In this document: positions 19,001 through 25,558 of the stretch, piece by piece
Position numbering within the stretch: the first letter of the stretch is position 1
Layout of the letters: each line of letters begins with the position of its first letter
Origin: Arundinibacter roseus
GTDB taxonomy: Bacteria; Bacteroidota; Bacteroidia; Cytophagales; Spirosomataceae
Length of the DNA stretch: 64,000 nucleotides
Assembly: GCF_004348825.1 (NCBI RefSeq)
Contig: NZ_SMJU01000003.1
Span: 1-64,000, forward strand
Direction: 5' to 3'
The notes under the pieces: generated by a model
Told to the model about the DNA's origin: nothing
Databases searched by the model: none
What the model saw: only the letters and a program-made list of their open reading frames with translations
Position numbers and translations under genes: made by a program

Positions 19001-19056
19001 ACTGCTGCCCGGCGGAAGTTTGTGTACCATTTGTGATTACCCGAAAAGTAAAATAA
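13072..19056 (+). CDS. Giant cell-surface protein with SdrD-B-like repeats and DUF11 domain
   Basis: About 1994 residues if the MMKH start at 13072 is used. That start is preferred to an upstream TTG because it leads straight into a signal peptide ending KAQAQC. An N-terminal SdrD-B-like module (YKDFNDDGIRAPGE) is followed by a large region that resembles a propeller-type surface domain (about 290-740) and another SdrD-B module (VWVDTDKNGVQDACE). Four tandem repeats of 127-128 residues then lie at 16090-17619. A DUF11-like domain (LDKAIDKKLAMLGDTVTYT) sits near the end. The DLNDNGQQDDGEPG loops resemble calcium-binding sites of SdrD-B folds. The C-terminus is Cys-rich (CCPVVVVVEDCCP) and lacks a typical type A sorting tail. 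Likely a secreted adhesin or surface-layer component. Confidence 0.85.
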   Translation: MMKHLRPFPGNSGKQTRYGINPQALYLLCLTILFLAGFSPKAQAQCSLLIQKVDVSGCYLVGGQSKATVSVEIGWTNAPSGESIEVTLDGQVRTIKPGLITVVYPQVPGNPDRIGTTTIVTPQVVAFEVDADGSSNNLVEVSFENTTSCSVTATYNVPSACTVQLCDGTHLGGIVYKDFNDDGIRAPGETAGVGDVLVTATACDGTVFTATTDGFGNYLMPIPTDKYPVRVEFSNIPSVYNLGVSGTDSRTSVQFVNAPDCGVDLGIINPIDFCSDQNLNVFVPCFTYGDPLVVGSSSYDSDALVTIPYGVSSLTFEGEAPIAKASEVGTIWGLAYNKYTRKLFQSATLKRHAGLGPLGLGGLYVTDYSIPAAPTTSPFLNVKDDLGIEIGSIDSNSDRGLVGDRTQPSRDSQSFAEIGKIGIGDLDISDDGNKLWFVNMNNKKLYSIDISQYNTDGITKPTLTNVDSMAIPATCVGGEYRPWALKVYNGKVYVGGVCDAQTSGNKSDLRATVYELDGNSFTQIFDFPLTYPKGYPAAGSINITGWYPWTDVFADLLDGSRTLRHPVPMFTDIEFDIDGSMVLGFGDRTGWQGGDQNYRPYVTTTTLYETNSQAGDVLRAYNSNGTFVLENNAKAGPNTGYGVNNSQGPGFGEFYNDDWIQENGTVVYHAEEVMGGLALKPGSGSVVVTTIDPVDRHPFAGGVRYMDNTTGLVTGAYAVYITRGPDGNQNPGTFAKATGLGDIELSCSTIELIEIGNRVWVDTDKNGVQDACEKALKDVSVALYKNNSLIATTKTNADGEYLFRSQASLIGGTWVGTDADSVLLPNTKYTVVYGVNGQFADDTLRVDGVGKFILTVQNSTDDGGNDRIDSDAFMFSIAGGMYPVDTVTTGVFGTVNHTLDAGFYCVFPSAETVVATPATCDLNTSNDDGKIKITSIVCADKFAFSKGATFTGPSYAAATVLDGDSLLISDLANPEAAQDTFMVRLYNGECCYKDVLVILPRKECVTGSLGDLVWKDLNDNGQQDDGEPGVNGVKVILWSAVGGAPGAKLDSTTTAGNGAYSFTNLLAGDYIVQIDVTTLPDSCLISSKKNEGGDDEKDNDFTTEGLSEVVTLDPTLTGLNKDNPTIDAGLISPKGSLGDFVWKDLNDNGQQDDGEPGVNGVKVILWSAVGGAPDAKLDSTTTDGSGAYSFTNLLAGDYIVQLDVTTLPDSCLISSKQNEGGDDEKDNDFSTEGLSDVVTLDPTLTGLNKDNPTIDAGLISPKGSLGDFVWKDLNDNGQQDDGEPGVNGVKVILWSAVGGAPGAKLDSTTTAGNGAYSFTNLLAGDYIVQIDVTTLPDSCLISPKQNVGDDASDNDFTTAGLSPVVSLDPTLTGLNKDNPTIDAGLISPKGSLGDFVWKDLNDNGQQDAGEPGVNGVKIILWSAIGGAPNSKLDSTTTAGNGAYSFTNLLAGDYIVQIDVTTLPDSCLISSKQNEGGDETKDNDFTTEGLSEVVSLDPTLTGLDKDNPTIDAGLYSPCVQPVVASIDPVAASCDGKTANTDASFSVSGIVGGNRYTYATSLAGLSTYAAATSLNGASFTINGLPNPGSASGQEYIVRIFNGKDDCFTDITLTIPFRDCSEVCVKPAAGADVFVCKPETTTDLPDAAAGEEWISTALNPVGVSIDAQTGIVSGLNESGVYMFILRDAALGSTCSDTVFVFRGVLELPNQTTCFDTLTLPSVAGATWTVAAGNLATITADGKITGMAVEDMSYAFIVSNGQCSDTILVQRLNCDKIYDLALDKAIDKKLAMLGDTVTYTIRVWNEGEGTVHGIEVTDSLSAGVQYLSSMADIGTYSQLTKKWSFDSLAVGDTASLQISVKIIAAGVWFNTAEITDMTEEDVDSTPGNGDETEDDIDRECFTVPILLCRGQGSALVLNVPQEYSGVVWFRQEQGGQPVQVAIGNSYTASETELGSYEYTFTSTSGTCPAEGCCPVVVVVEDCCPAEVCVPFVITRKVK
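16090..17619 (+). repeat. Four near-identical 384-bp tandem repeats inside the surface-protein gene
   Basis: Units begin at 16090, 16474, 16858 and 17239. Three span 384 bp (the last without its final residue) and the third is 381 bp, one codon shorter in the KQNVGDDASDN segment. Each encodes one SdrD-B-like module starting GSLGDxVWKDLNDNGQQD. Long stretches are identical at DNA level, including synonymous positions, which points to recent duplication or ongoing gene conversion. This is coding sequence, not a CRISPR or mobile element. Confidence 0.92.
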
Positions 19057-19078
19057 CCGTAAACCCTCTTTGAATTTG

Positions 19079-19111
19079 GTGCTCCTGCTTTCTGGCGGGA
19101 GCACTTTTTTT
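19079..19111 (+). terminator. Rho-independent terminator
   Basis: Stem GTGCTCCTGC / GCGGGAGCAC (one G-T pair) with a short loop, followed by seven T. It lies 23 bp after the stop of the giant surface-protein gene. Confidence 0.85.
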
Positions 19112-19233
19112 GTACATCTGATTTTTAATTAGTCCTGCAAGTGACTTCGGTCAGGGGTAAAAAAAGTTTAAAACACTACTATTGCGTAATGAATTGAATC
19201 ATTTATAGGAAGCAAACTTTACTACCAACCGCA

Positions 19234-19680
19234 ATGCAATCAATGAACATTCACCTATGGCTGGAAGCCCGGACGCGGTTTTCAAATCTTCTTGGCAGCA
19301 TCTCTAAGGATGATGTACATAAAAGGATAGGAGATTGTCCCAATAGCGCAGGCTTTCTGATTCGGCATGTAGCGGATGTGGAACTTCTTTTCAGTAAAAA
19401 TGTATTTGGACAAAAAGAACTAAAAGTTTCAGCCAAAACGGTTATTGCACAAAAAGATACCGGCGAATGGACTGATCTTGAAGAATTGTTGATCTATCAG
19501 CAACATGCCTTTGATATGCTTAAATCCGGTATTCTATCCCAAACAGAGGCTGATTGGCAAAGGGAAATCACAACCAAAGAGTTTGGTACCAAAACGCTTG
19601 CCGAAGCTTTGGGACGGATCGTCTCGCATACTGCTTATCATGCCGGGCAACTAGCAATTATTTTGAAATATGGGAAATGA
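19234..19680 (+). CDS. DinB-superfamily (four-helix bundle) protein
   Basis: A 148-residue cytoplasmic protein of the DinB/YfiT metal-binding four-helix family. The putative metal-ligand histidines lie in the helix IRHVADVE and in SHTAYHAGQL near the C-terminus, the usual spacing for this fold. Members include thiol transferases and many uncharacterised stress proteins; they are unrelated to the DinB polymerase at 62597. The gene stands alone after a terminator. A second ATG three codons in is an equally possible start. Confidence 0.8.
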   Translation: MQSMNIHLWLEARTRFSNLLGSISKDDVHKRIGDCPNSAGFLIRHVADVELLFSKNVFGQKELKVSAKTVIAQKDTGEWTDLEELLIYQQHAFDMLKSGILSQTEADWQREITTKEFGTKTLAEALGRIVSHTAYHAGQLAIILKYGK

Positions 19681-19993
19681 CCAAAGTCTTTCGCTCAACC
19701 TTAGTACTGTTAGGGTTATAAGTGCCTAGAATTAGCTTTTATAAAGAACTTATACGTCAAATTTTATAAATAGACTCTATAAATTGTATATTTCTAAGAT
19801 CTTCGTCACTTTTGCAGCTATTCTGAATTGACTAGCTATGACCGAGGTATTTTGTACTCCACCCTGAATTTCTTCTTTGTCCCATTCTCCCGGTACACTT
19901 CGTACTAATTTTTCATTCTTTTTTCTAAATAAATACAAGGCTTGCCCGCCAGGTAAGTACGTGTTTACTGCATTTCATTTTTTATAAAATTAC
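19681..19993. other. Intergenic stretch, no gene seen
   Basis: About 310 AT-rich bases between the DinB-fold gene and the SulP transporter. No open frame, hairpin terminator or RNA gene was recognised. The promoter of the transporter presumably lies here. Confidence 0.4.
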
Positions 19994-21529
19994 ATGAAAC
20001 AATACTTTAAGCTATTTGAATTTTCTCAAAAAGTAGACTATAAAATCGAAATTTTAGCGGGTCTTACCGTAGGAATTGCCCTGATTCCAGAAGCCGTTGC
20101 CTTTGCCCTGATTGCAGGCCTTTCGCCTTTGACCGGGCTTTATGCGGCCTTTATGATGGGACTGGTAACGGCGATTTTTGGCGGCAGACCGGGGATGATT
20201 TCTGGTGCAACGGGTGCTATTGCGGTCATTATTGTTGCGCTGGCCAAGACACACGGGGTTGAGTACATCTTTGCTGCCGTCATTTTGAGCGGACTAATTC
20301 AGGTGTTGGCCGGTGTATTGCGGTTGGGGAAATTCATTCGTTTGGTGCCCCATCCAGTGATGTTCGGGTTTGTGAATGGCCTGGCCTTAATCATATTTTT
20401 ATCCCAACTTGATCAATTCAAAACTCTGGGAAGCGACGGCACTTTGCACTGGATGACAGGTCCGAGTCTACACCTGATGCTGGGTTTGGTACTACTTACG
20501 ATGTTCATTATCTGGGCATTGCCCAAATTTACCAAAGCCATTCCCTCTTCTTTGGTAGCAATCCTGATTATTGCAGCATTGGTCATTGGTTTTGGGATTG
20601 ATACAAGAACCGTTGGCGACATTGCTTCCATACAGGGCGGATTTCCTCCTTTCCATATTCCTAACGTCCCCTTGAACTTCCAAACCCTCGAAGTTATTTT
20701 TCCCTATGCCGCAATTATGGCGGGAGTTGGTCTTATCGAAAGCTTGCTAACACTGAACCTGATTGACGAAATAACTCAAACCCGTGGCCGTAGCAATAAA
20801 GAGGCCGTGGCACAGGGAGCGGCCAATATTCTAACCGGCTTGTTCTCGGGTATGGGCGGTTGTGCGATGATTGGGCAAAGCCTTATTAATATTTCGGCGG
20901 GTTCCCGGGCGCGGTTGTCGGGTATTGTGGCGGCGGTTTCGCTGCTGCTTTTTATTATGTTTGGTGCTTCGCTCGTCGAGCAACTTCCTATGGCGGCCCT
21001 TACTGGCCTGATGATCATGGTGTCTATTGGCACGTTTGAATGGGCAAGTTTTCGTATGATTGGCAGCATGCCCAGGGCAGATGTTTTTGTAGGAATTTTG
21101 GTGGCAGCCATTACGGTTCTGCTACACAATCTGGCGCTTGCTGTGTTGATTGGCGTTATAATTTCTGCCTTAACTTTCGCCTGGCAGAATGCCGTACGCA
21201 TTCGGGCCAGAAAATTTGTGGATGAAAACGGAGTCAAACATTACCAAATCATGGGGCCACTGTTTTTTGGATCGGTCATGGCATTTAACGAGAAGTTTGA
21301 TGTTACAAATGATCCTGAGGAGGTGATTATTGATTTCAAAGAAAGTCGGGTGGCGGATATGTCAGGCATTGAAGCCTTGAATAAATTGACAGAACGCTAC
21401 GAACTTGCGGGTAAAAAGATACATTTAAAACATCTCAGCGCCGATTGTCGGCAACGACTCCGAAAAGCCGAAAAAGTCGTGGATGTAAACATTATTGAAG
21501 ATCCCATCTATCAGGTCATGTTGGACTAA
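19994..21529 (+). CDS. SulP-family anion permease with STAS domain
   Basis: A 511-residue inner-membrane protein. It opens directly into the conserved SulP start (AGLTVGIALIPEAVAFALIAGL) and has ten or more hydrophobic helices to about residue 400. The GMGGCAMIGQSLIN segment is typical of the transport core. A cytoplasmic STAS domain of about 100 residues follows (VIIDFKESRVADMSGIEAL). Family members carry sulfate, bicarbonate or other anions, often with sodium or protons; which one here is not clear. It is a single-gene unit followed by a terminator. Confidence 0.93.
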   Translation: MKQYFKLFEFSQKVDYKIEILAGLTVGIALIPEAVAFALIAGLSPLTGLYAAFMMGLVTAIFGGRPGMISGATGAIAVIIVALAKTHGVEYIFAAVILSGLIQVLAGVLRLGKFIRLVPHPVMFGFVNGLALIIFLSQLDQFKTLGSDGTLHWMTGPSLHLMLGLVLLTMFIIWALPKFTKAIPSSLVAILIIAALVIGFGIDTRTVGDIASIQGGFPPFHIPNVPLNFQTLEVIFPYAAIMAGVGLIESLLTLNLIDEITQTRGRSNKEAVAQGAANILTGLFSGMGGCAMIGQSLINISAGSRARLSGIVAAVSLLLFIMFGASLVEQLPMAALTGLMIMVSIGTFEWASFRMIGSMPRADVFVGILVAAITVLLHNLALAVLIGVIISALTFAWQNAVRIRARKFVDENGVKHYQIMGPLFFGSVMAFNEKFDVTNDPEEVIIDFKESRVADMSGIEALNKLTERYELAGKKIHLKHLSADCRQRLRKAEKVVDVNIIEDPIYQVMLD

Positions 21530-21560
21530 TGGAGCCAAACTTTCCTAGATATGACCAAAT

Positions 21561-21591
21561 GACCTTTCCCCAAACGGAGAGGTCTTTTTTT
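21561..21591 (+). terminator. Rho-independent terminator
   Basis: Nine-base-pair stem GACCTTTCC / GGAGAGGTC (one wobble pair), loop of six, then seven T. It lies 31 bp after the SulP stop. Confidence 0.8.
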
Positions 21592-21692
21592 GGTAAAATT
21601 TTTATTACCAAGACTACCGGGAAATTTCGGATAAACTCACTTTTAATTACAGGAGAAAAAGAGGCATATGTGTTTTTATAAAAACCCTCCAA

Positions 21693-21736
21693 GCCCTAAA
21701 AGGGCGCAATCTATCAGCGCAGGGTGCAGCCCTGCG
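21693..21736. repeat. REP-like double palindrome
   Basis: Two small palindromes in tandem: GCCCT-AAA-AGGGC (21693-21705) and CGCAGGG-TGCAG-CCCTGCG (21718-21736). The arrangement resembles repetitive extragenic palindromes found in many copies in Bacteroidetes genomes. It lies 26 bp before the start of the quinohaemoprotein gene, so it would be in its leader. Copy number elsewhere cannot be checked here. Confidence 0.55.
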
Positions 21737-21762
21737 TGCTTTAAACGAAAATTAAAACAATC

Positions 21763-23877
21763 ATGCAAAAACAACGTACATGGATGTGGTATGGCATCGG
21801 CATCCTGTTGCTGACCCTAACAATCGGATTTAACGGCAAATCGGTAAATCAGGACGTGGATTGGCCGGAGTATCAGGGCGATGCAGAACGAAGTCATTAT
21901 TCGGTACTCAACAACATTACCCCACAAAATATAAAAAACCTGAAAGTTGCATGGACGTATGCATCCGGTGGTGCCGATACGGTAGGCAACCGCAGCCAAA
22001 TGCAATGCAACCCCATCATAATTAAGGGTATTCTGTATGGCGTTTCGGCAGATACACAGGCATTTGCCCTTGATGCGGCTACGGGAGAAGAACGCTGGAA
22101 AACAAAATTTGAAGGTCAAGGTGGCATGACGAGCCGGGGCGTTACCTACTGGTCGGACGGAAAGGACGAACGAATCTTTTTTGGATTGGGAAAATGGGTG
22201 TATGCGCTGGATGCCAAAACCGGAAAAGTACTTTCTGACTTTGGAACCGGCGGACGCATTGACCTGAAAACGGGTGTAGAACGGCCTGGTGCAGATGATT
22301 ACATTCGGTCCAACACGCCCAATACGATTTATAAAAATCTGCTGATCGTGGGTGCGCGGGTGTCTGAAAATGAGTTTGCCCTGCTAGGCGATATACGGGC
22401 CTATGATACCCGCAGTGGAGCCTTGGTCTGGACGTTTCATACCATTCCAAAGCCGGGCGAATTTGGGTATTCCAGCTGGCAGCCGGCCAACCCGCGCGAG
22501 CGGCTGGGCGGTGCCAATGCCTGGGCAGGTATGGCCATTGACCGGGACCGGGGCATTGTGTACATTCCTACGGGATCGGCGGCGTTTGATTTTTACGGAG
22601 GAAACCGCACGGGCGATAATCTCTACGCCAATTGTCTGCTGGCCCTGGATGCCGCCACGGGCAAGCGGCTGTGGCATTTTCAACTGGTGCATCACGACAT
22701 CTGGGATCGTGACCCGCCCACTACACCCAATTTGGTAACCGTATTGCATCAGGGAAAAAAAGTTGATGCCGTGGCACAGATTACCAAGCAGGGGCAGGTG
22801 TTTGTGTTCAACCGGGTAACGGGCGAACCACTCTTTCCCATTGATGAAAAATCCTTTGACTATGAGGCCATGCCGGGTGAAACTACCGCCAAAACGCAGC
22901 CAATTCCCCGAAAACCGGCTCCATTTACCAGGCAGTCCTTTACCGAAAAAGATATTAATCCCTGGTCAAAAGACAAAGTCAGCATCGCCCAAACGCTGAA
23001 AACGGCCCGAACGGGCAGTCCATACATTCCGATAACGGGCCAAATGACCTTATTTTTTCCCGGAACGGACGGTGGGGCTCAGTGGGGCGGCGCGGCGTCA
23101 GATCCCGAAGGAGTGCTCTATATTCCGGCAAAAGAAAATCCCTGCTTTTCGTCGCTCGTACCTATTGAGCAGGCTGCAAATCCGGCCAATCAGACCGGCA
23201 AAGAATTATATAGCCGCTACTGCTCGGCTTGTCATGGCAACGAAAGACAGGGCAATCACGACGGATCGTATCCGTCTCTGGTGGGCATCGGTAGTCGCCT
23301 TTCGCCGCAGGCCATTCGGCAGGTTTTGGAGCAGGGGAAGGGTATGATGCCTTCTTTTTCTCATATTTCGGAACAAGAAAAAAAAGCGATTCTGGATTTT
23401 CTATCGGATAAAAAATCTATTTCCGTCGTGGCGAAATCAAACAGCGGCCGGCTTCCCTACAAGCACACGGGTTATAACCGGTGGTACGATCAGGATGGAT
23501 ACCCGGTGAGCGCACCACCCTGGGGGACGCTCACAGCAATTGATCTCAATACAGGCGAGCACAAATGGCAGGTGCCGCTAGGTGAGTATAAAGAATTGAC
23601 CGAACGGGGAATTGCACCTACCGGAACGGATAATTATGGCGGACCACTCGTTACAAGTAGCGGACTGCTGTTTATTGCGGCTACCAAAGACGAGCAGTTT
23701 CGTGCCTTTGATCGCCTTACGGGCAAAATTCTGTGGCAGACCCAATTGCCGTTTGCTGGCTACGCAACACCCGCTACATATTCGGTGAATGGTAAGCAAT
23801 ACGTGGTAATTGCCTGCGGAGGTGGTAAGTTAAAATCTGCTTCAGGTGATGTGTACGTTGCGTATGCACTTGATTAA
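21763..23877 (+). CDS. PQQ-dependent dehydrogenase with inserted cytochrome c domain
   Basis: A 704-residue quinohaemoprotein. A signal or anchor helix (about 8-24) is followed by the eight-bladed PQQ propeller (DWPEYQGDAERSHYS; repeated ALDAATGxxxW blades). A class I haem c domain is inserted late in the propeller: CSACH at residues 487-491 with a probable Met ligand in GKGMMPSF. The last blades follow (GTLTAIDLNTGEHKW ... YVVIACGGGK). Such enzymes oxidise sugars or alcohols in the periplasm and pass electrons through haem to the respiratory chain. The closest described types are membrane glucose or pyranose dehydrogenases. It lies 41 bp upstream of a CE15-type esterase on the same strand, so both may be co-transcribed. 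No PQQ synthesis genes are in the window. Confidence 0.9.
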   Translation: MQKQRTWMWYGIGILLLTLTIGFNGKSVNQDVDWPEYQGDAERSHYSVLNNITPQNIKNLKVAWTYASGGADTVGNRSQMQCNPIIIKGILYGVSADTQAFALDAATGEERWKTKFEGQGGMTSRGVTYWSDGKDERIFFGLGKWVYALDAKTGKVLSDFGTGGRIDLKTGVERPGADDYIRSNTPNTIYKNLLIVGARVSENEFALLGDIRAYDTRSGALVWTFHTIPKPGEFGYSSWQPANPRERLGGANAWAGMAIDRDRGIVYIPTGSAAFDFYGGNRTGDNLYANCLLALDAATGKRLWHFQLVHHDIWDRDPPTTPNLVTVLHQGKKVDAVAQITKQGQVFVFNRVTGEPLFPIDEKSFDYEAMPGETTAKTQPIPRKPAPFTRQSFTEKDINPWSKDKVSIAQTLKTARTGSPYIPITGQMTLFFPGTDGGAQWGGAASDPEGVLYIPAKENPCFSSLVPIEQAANPANQTGKELYSRYCSACHGNERQGNHDGSYPSLVGIGSRLSPQAIRQVLEQGKGMMPSFSHISEQEKKAILDFLSDKKSISVVAKSNSGRLPYKHTGYNRWYDQDGYPVSAPPWGTLTAIDLNTGEHKWQVPLGEYKELTERGIAPTGTDNYGGPLVTSSGLLFIAATKDEQFRAFDRLTGKILWQTQLPFAGYATPATYSVNGKQYVVIACGGGKLKSASGDVYVAYALD

Positions 23878-23918
23878 AATTGGTTTATTTATAGCTCATT
23901 TAGCATAAAGGATTTTTT

Positions 23919-25109
23919 ATGATACATATTCAAGTATACAAAAGGTTATTTTTCTGTTTGTTTTTTGGTACAATGTCCACCGCTGTGGCGCAGAAGTCTG
24001 GTAGTGATTCGCTGAATCTGCCAGAATTGCTGCGTACCGAATCGGGTGAAAGGGTGAAGAATAAAGCAGATTGGCAAAATGCGCGCCGGGCAGAAGTGGT
24101 CAAACTGTTTGAGGATAATGTCTACGGTCAGGTACCCAAAGAGCTGGACAGCCTGCGTTTTTATACCAAAAAAGTACAGAAGGGTGTCATGAACGGCACA
24201 GCTACGCTCAAAGAAGTTGATATTCAGGCCTACCGCGGCGGCGATTTTGTGACTATTCGGCTGGTGCTTTTTATTCCTGACAATACACCAATAGCCCCGC
24301 CGGTATTTTTGTTGATTAATCATCGGGATACCACAAATATGGATCCGACACGGAAGGTGAAAATGGAGTTCTGGCCCGCCGAAGAAATTATTCAGCGCGG
24401 GTATGCCGTAGCGGCGTTTCACGTCGCTGATGTGGCTGCGGATAATAAAAATACCTACGATCAGCAGGTATTAAGACTGTATCCGGATCAAAAACAGGCC
24501 GCCAATGGCATGCGGGCAATCGGCGCCTGGGGCTGGGGCGCAAGTCGGGTAATGGATTACCTCGTGACCGACGCTGCCATTGATCCACAACGCGTGGCCG
24601 TGGTGGGTCATTCCCGCGGTGGCAAAGCGGCCTTATGGTGTGGTGCGCAGGACGAGCGATTCGCACTGACGATCTCCAACGACTCGGGCTGCACAGGTGC
24701 GGCCCTTTCGCGCCGGATGGTGGGTGAAACGGTGAAAGTCATCAACACAAATTTTCCACACTGGTTTTCACAGGTTTATAAAACCTTCAATGACCGCGAG
24801 AAAGAGCTGCCGGTGGATCAGCACATGCTCATCGCCCTGATGGCCCCGCGGGCGGTCTACGTTGCGAGCGCGTCGGAAGATGCCTGGGCGGATCCTGTTG
24901 GGGAATTTTTGTCGGTAAAATATGCCGAGCCGGTGTTTAAACTTTTTGGGCTGTCTCCACTGCCGACTGCTACGCAACCGACTATCGGGAAGGCCGTAGT
25001 CAGTCAGACACTGGGATATCATTTGCGGCCGGGTGGGCATGGACTCACGCTTTTTGACTGGGAGCGATACATGGATTTTGCGGATGTCTATTTCAAAAAA
25101 ACCAGATAA
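23919..25109 (+). CDS. CE15-type glucuronoyl esterase, secreted
   Basis: A 396-residue alpha/beta hydrolase with a signal peptide (about 1-25, ending TAVAQ). The nucleophile elbow GHSRGGK places catalytic Ser at residue 232, and GGHGLTLFDW places His at 374. NDSGCTGAALSRR and the DAWADPVGEF block match bacterial CE15 enzymes, which cut the ester between lignin alcohols and 4-O-methyl-glucuronic acid on xylan. Acetyl-xylan-esterase-like activity is the main alternative. It lies 41 bp after the quinohaemoprotein gene. A hairpin (25151-25182) follows, without a T run. Confidence 0.82.
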   Translation: MIHIQVYKRLFFCLFFGTMSTAVAQKSGSDSLNLPELLRTESGERVKNKADWQNARRAEVVKLFEDNVYGQVPKELDSLRFYTKKVQKGVMNGTATLKEVDIQAYRGGDFVTIRLVLFIPDNTPIAPPVFLLINHRDTTNMDPTRKVKMEFWPAEEIIQRGYAVAAFHVADVAADNKNTYDQQVLRLYPDQKQAANGMRAIGAWGWGASRVMDYLVTDAAIDPQRVAVVGHSRGGKAALWCGAQDERFALTISNDSGCTGAALSRRMVGETVKVINTNFPHWFSQVYKTFNDREKELPVDQHMLIALMAPRAVYVASASEDAWADPVGEFLSVKYAEPVFKLFGLSPLPTATQPTIGKAVVSQTLGYHLRPGGHGLTLFDWERYMDFADVYFKKTR

Positions 25110-25150
25110 ACATTGAATTACGTAAGGTTTGGTAAAAAAGAAACCGCCTT

Positions 25151-25182
25151 TGTACATTAGCTATTGCCCATAGTTATGTACA
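25151..25182 (+). promoter_or_regulatory. Hairpin and possible promoter ahead of the 71-aa gene
   Basis: TGTACAT (25151-25157) and ATGTACA (25176-25182) are exact inverted arms. Inside them CTAT and ATAG pair around a TGCCC loop. The same stretch contains TTTG (25149-25152), then 18 bases, then TAGTTATG, close to the Bacteroidetes promoter pattern TTTG-N19-TAnnTTTG. It could be an operator over a promoter or a structured end of the upstream transcript. Confidence 0.4.
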
Positions 25183-25247
25183 TTGGGTAAAGTTGATTCC
25201 AACGTAGGAATTTCAACGGCTAGTAATCTTTAATTTTTGTGTCGTTT

Positions 25248-25463
25248 ATGGCAAAGTTGGTTCATTTAGAAGGAACAGGTTTCATGATTAATTTAGATCA
25301 GGTAGAATCGCTTTCAAAGATTAATAATAATGGGAAAGATGCGCTTGTGTTTAACTACAAAAGCGGACGGTCCGAAATTTGGCTTTTCAATTCCTCTGAC
25401 TCCCGCGAACGGGCATTTGTTGCGTTAAGAAACGGGGAACAAACAGACTTTTTAGTGGATTGA
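25248..25463 (+). CDS. Small protein of unknown function (71 aa)
   Basis: An ATG at 25248 opens a 71-codon frame; a GTG three codons earlier is also in frame. The protein is soluble, with alternating hydrophobic residues that suggest a small beta-sheet domain (VHLEGTGFMINLDQV ... ALVFNYKSG). No family was recognised. It is followed 34 bp later by a strong bidirectional terminator and preceded by a hairpin, so it looks like a single-gene transcript. Confidence 0.65.
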   Translation: MAKLVHLEGTGFMINLDQVESLSKINNNGKDALVFNYKSGRSEIWLFNSSDSRERAFVALRNGEQTDFLVD

Positions 25464-25497
25464 ACTATTCAGAAATTGGCTGGTTACTAATAATTAA

Positions 25498-25531
25498 GGG
25501 CTGATTTGCACATGCGCAAATCAGCCCTTTT
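25498..25531 (+). terminator. Bidirectional terminator between convergent genes
   Basis: Perfect 12-bp stem GGGCTGATTTGC (25498-25509) / GCAAATCAGCCC (25516-25527) with a six-base loop and TTTT on the plus side. On the minus side the tail is TTAATTA. It lies between the 71-aa gene and the end of the HEAT/DUF1080 gene. Confidence 0.88.
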
Positions 25532-25558
25532 CTGTTAAAAATTAAACCTTACAAAAGC

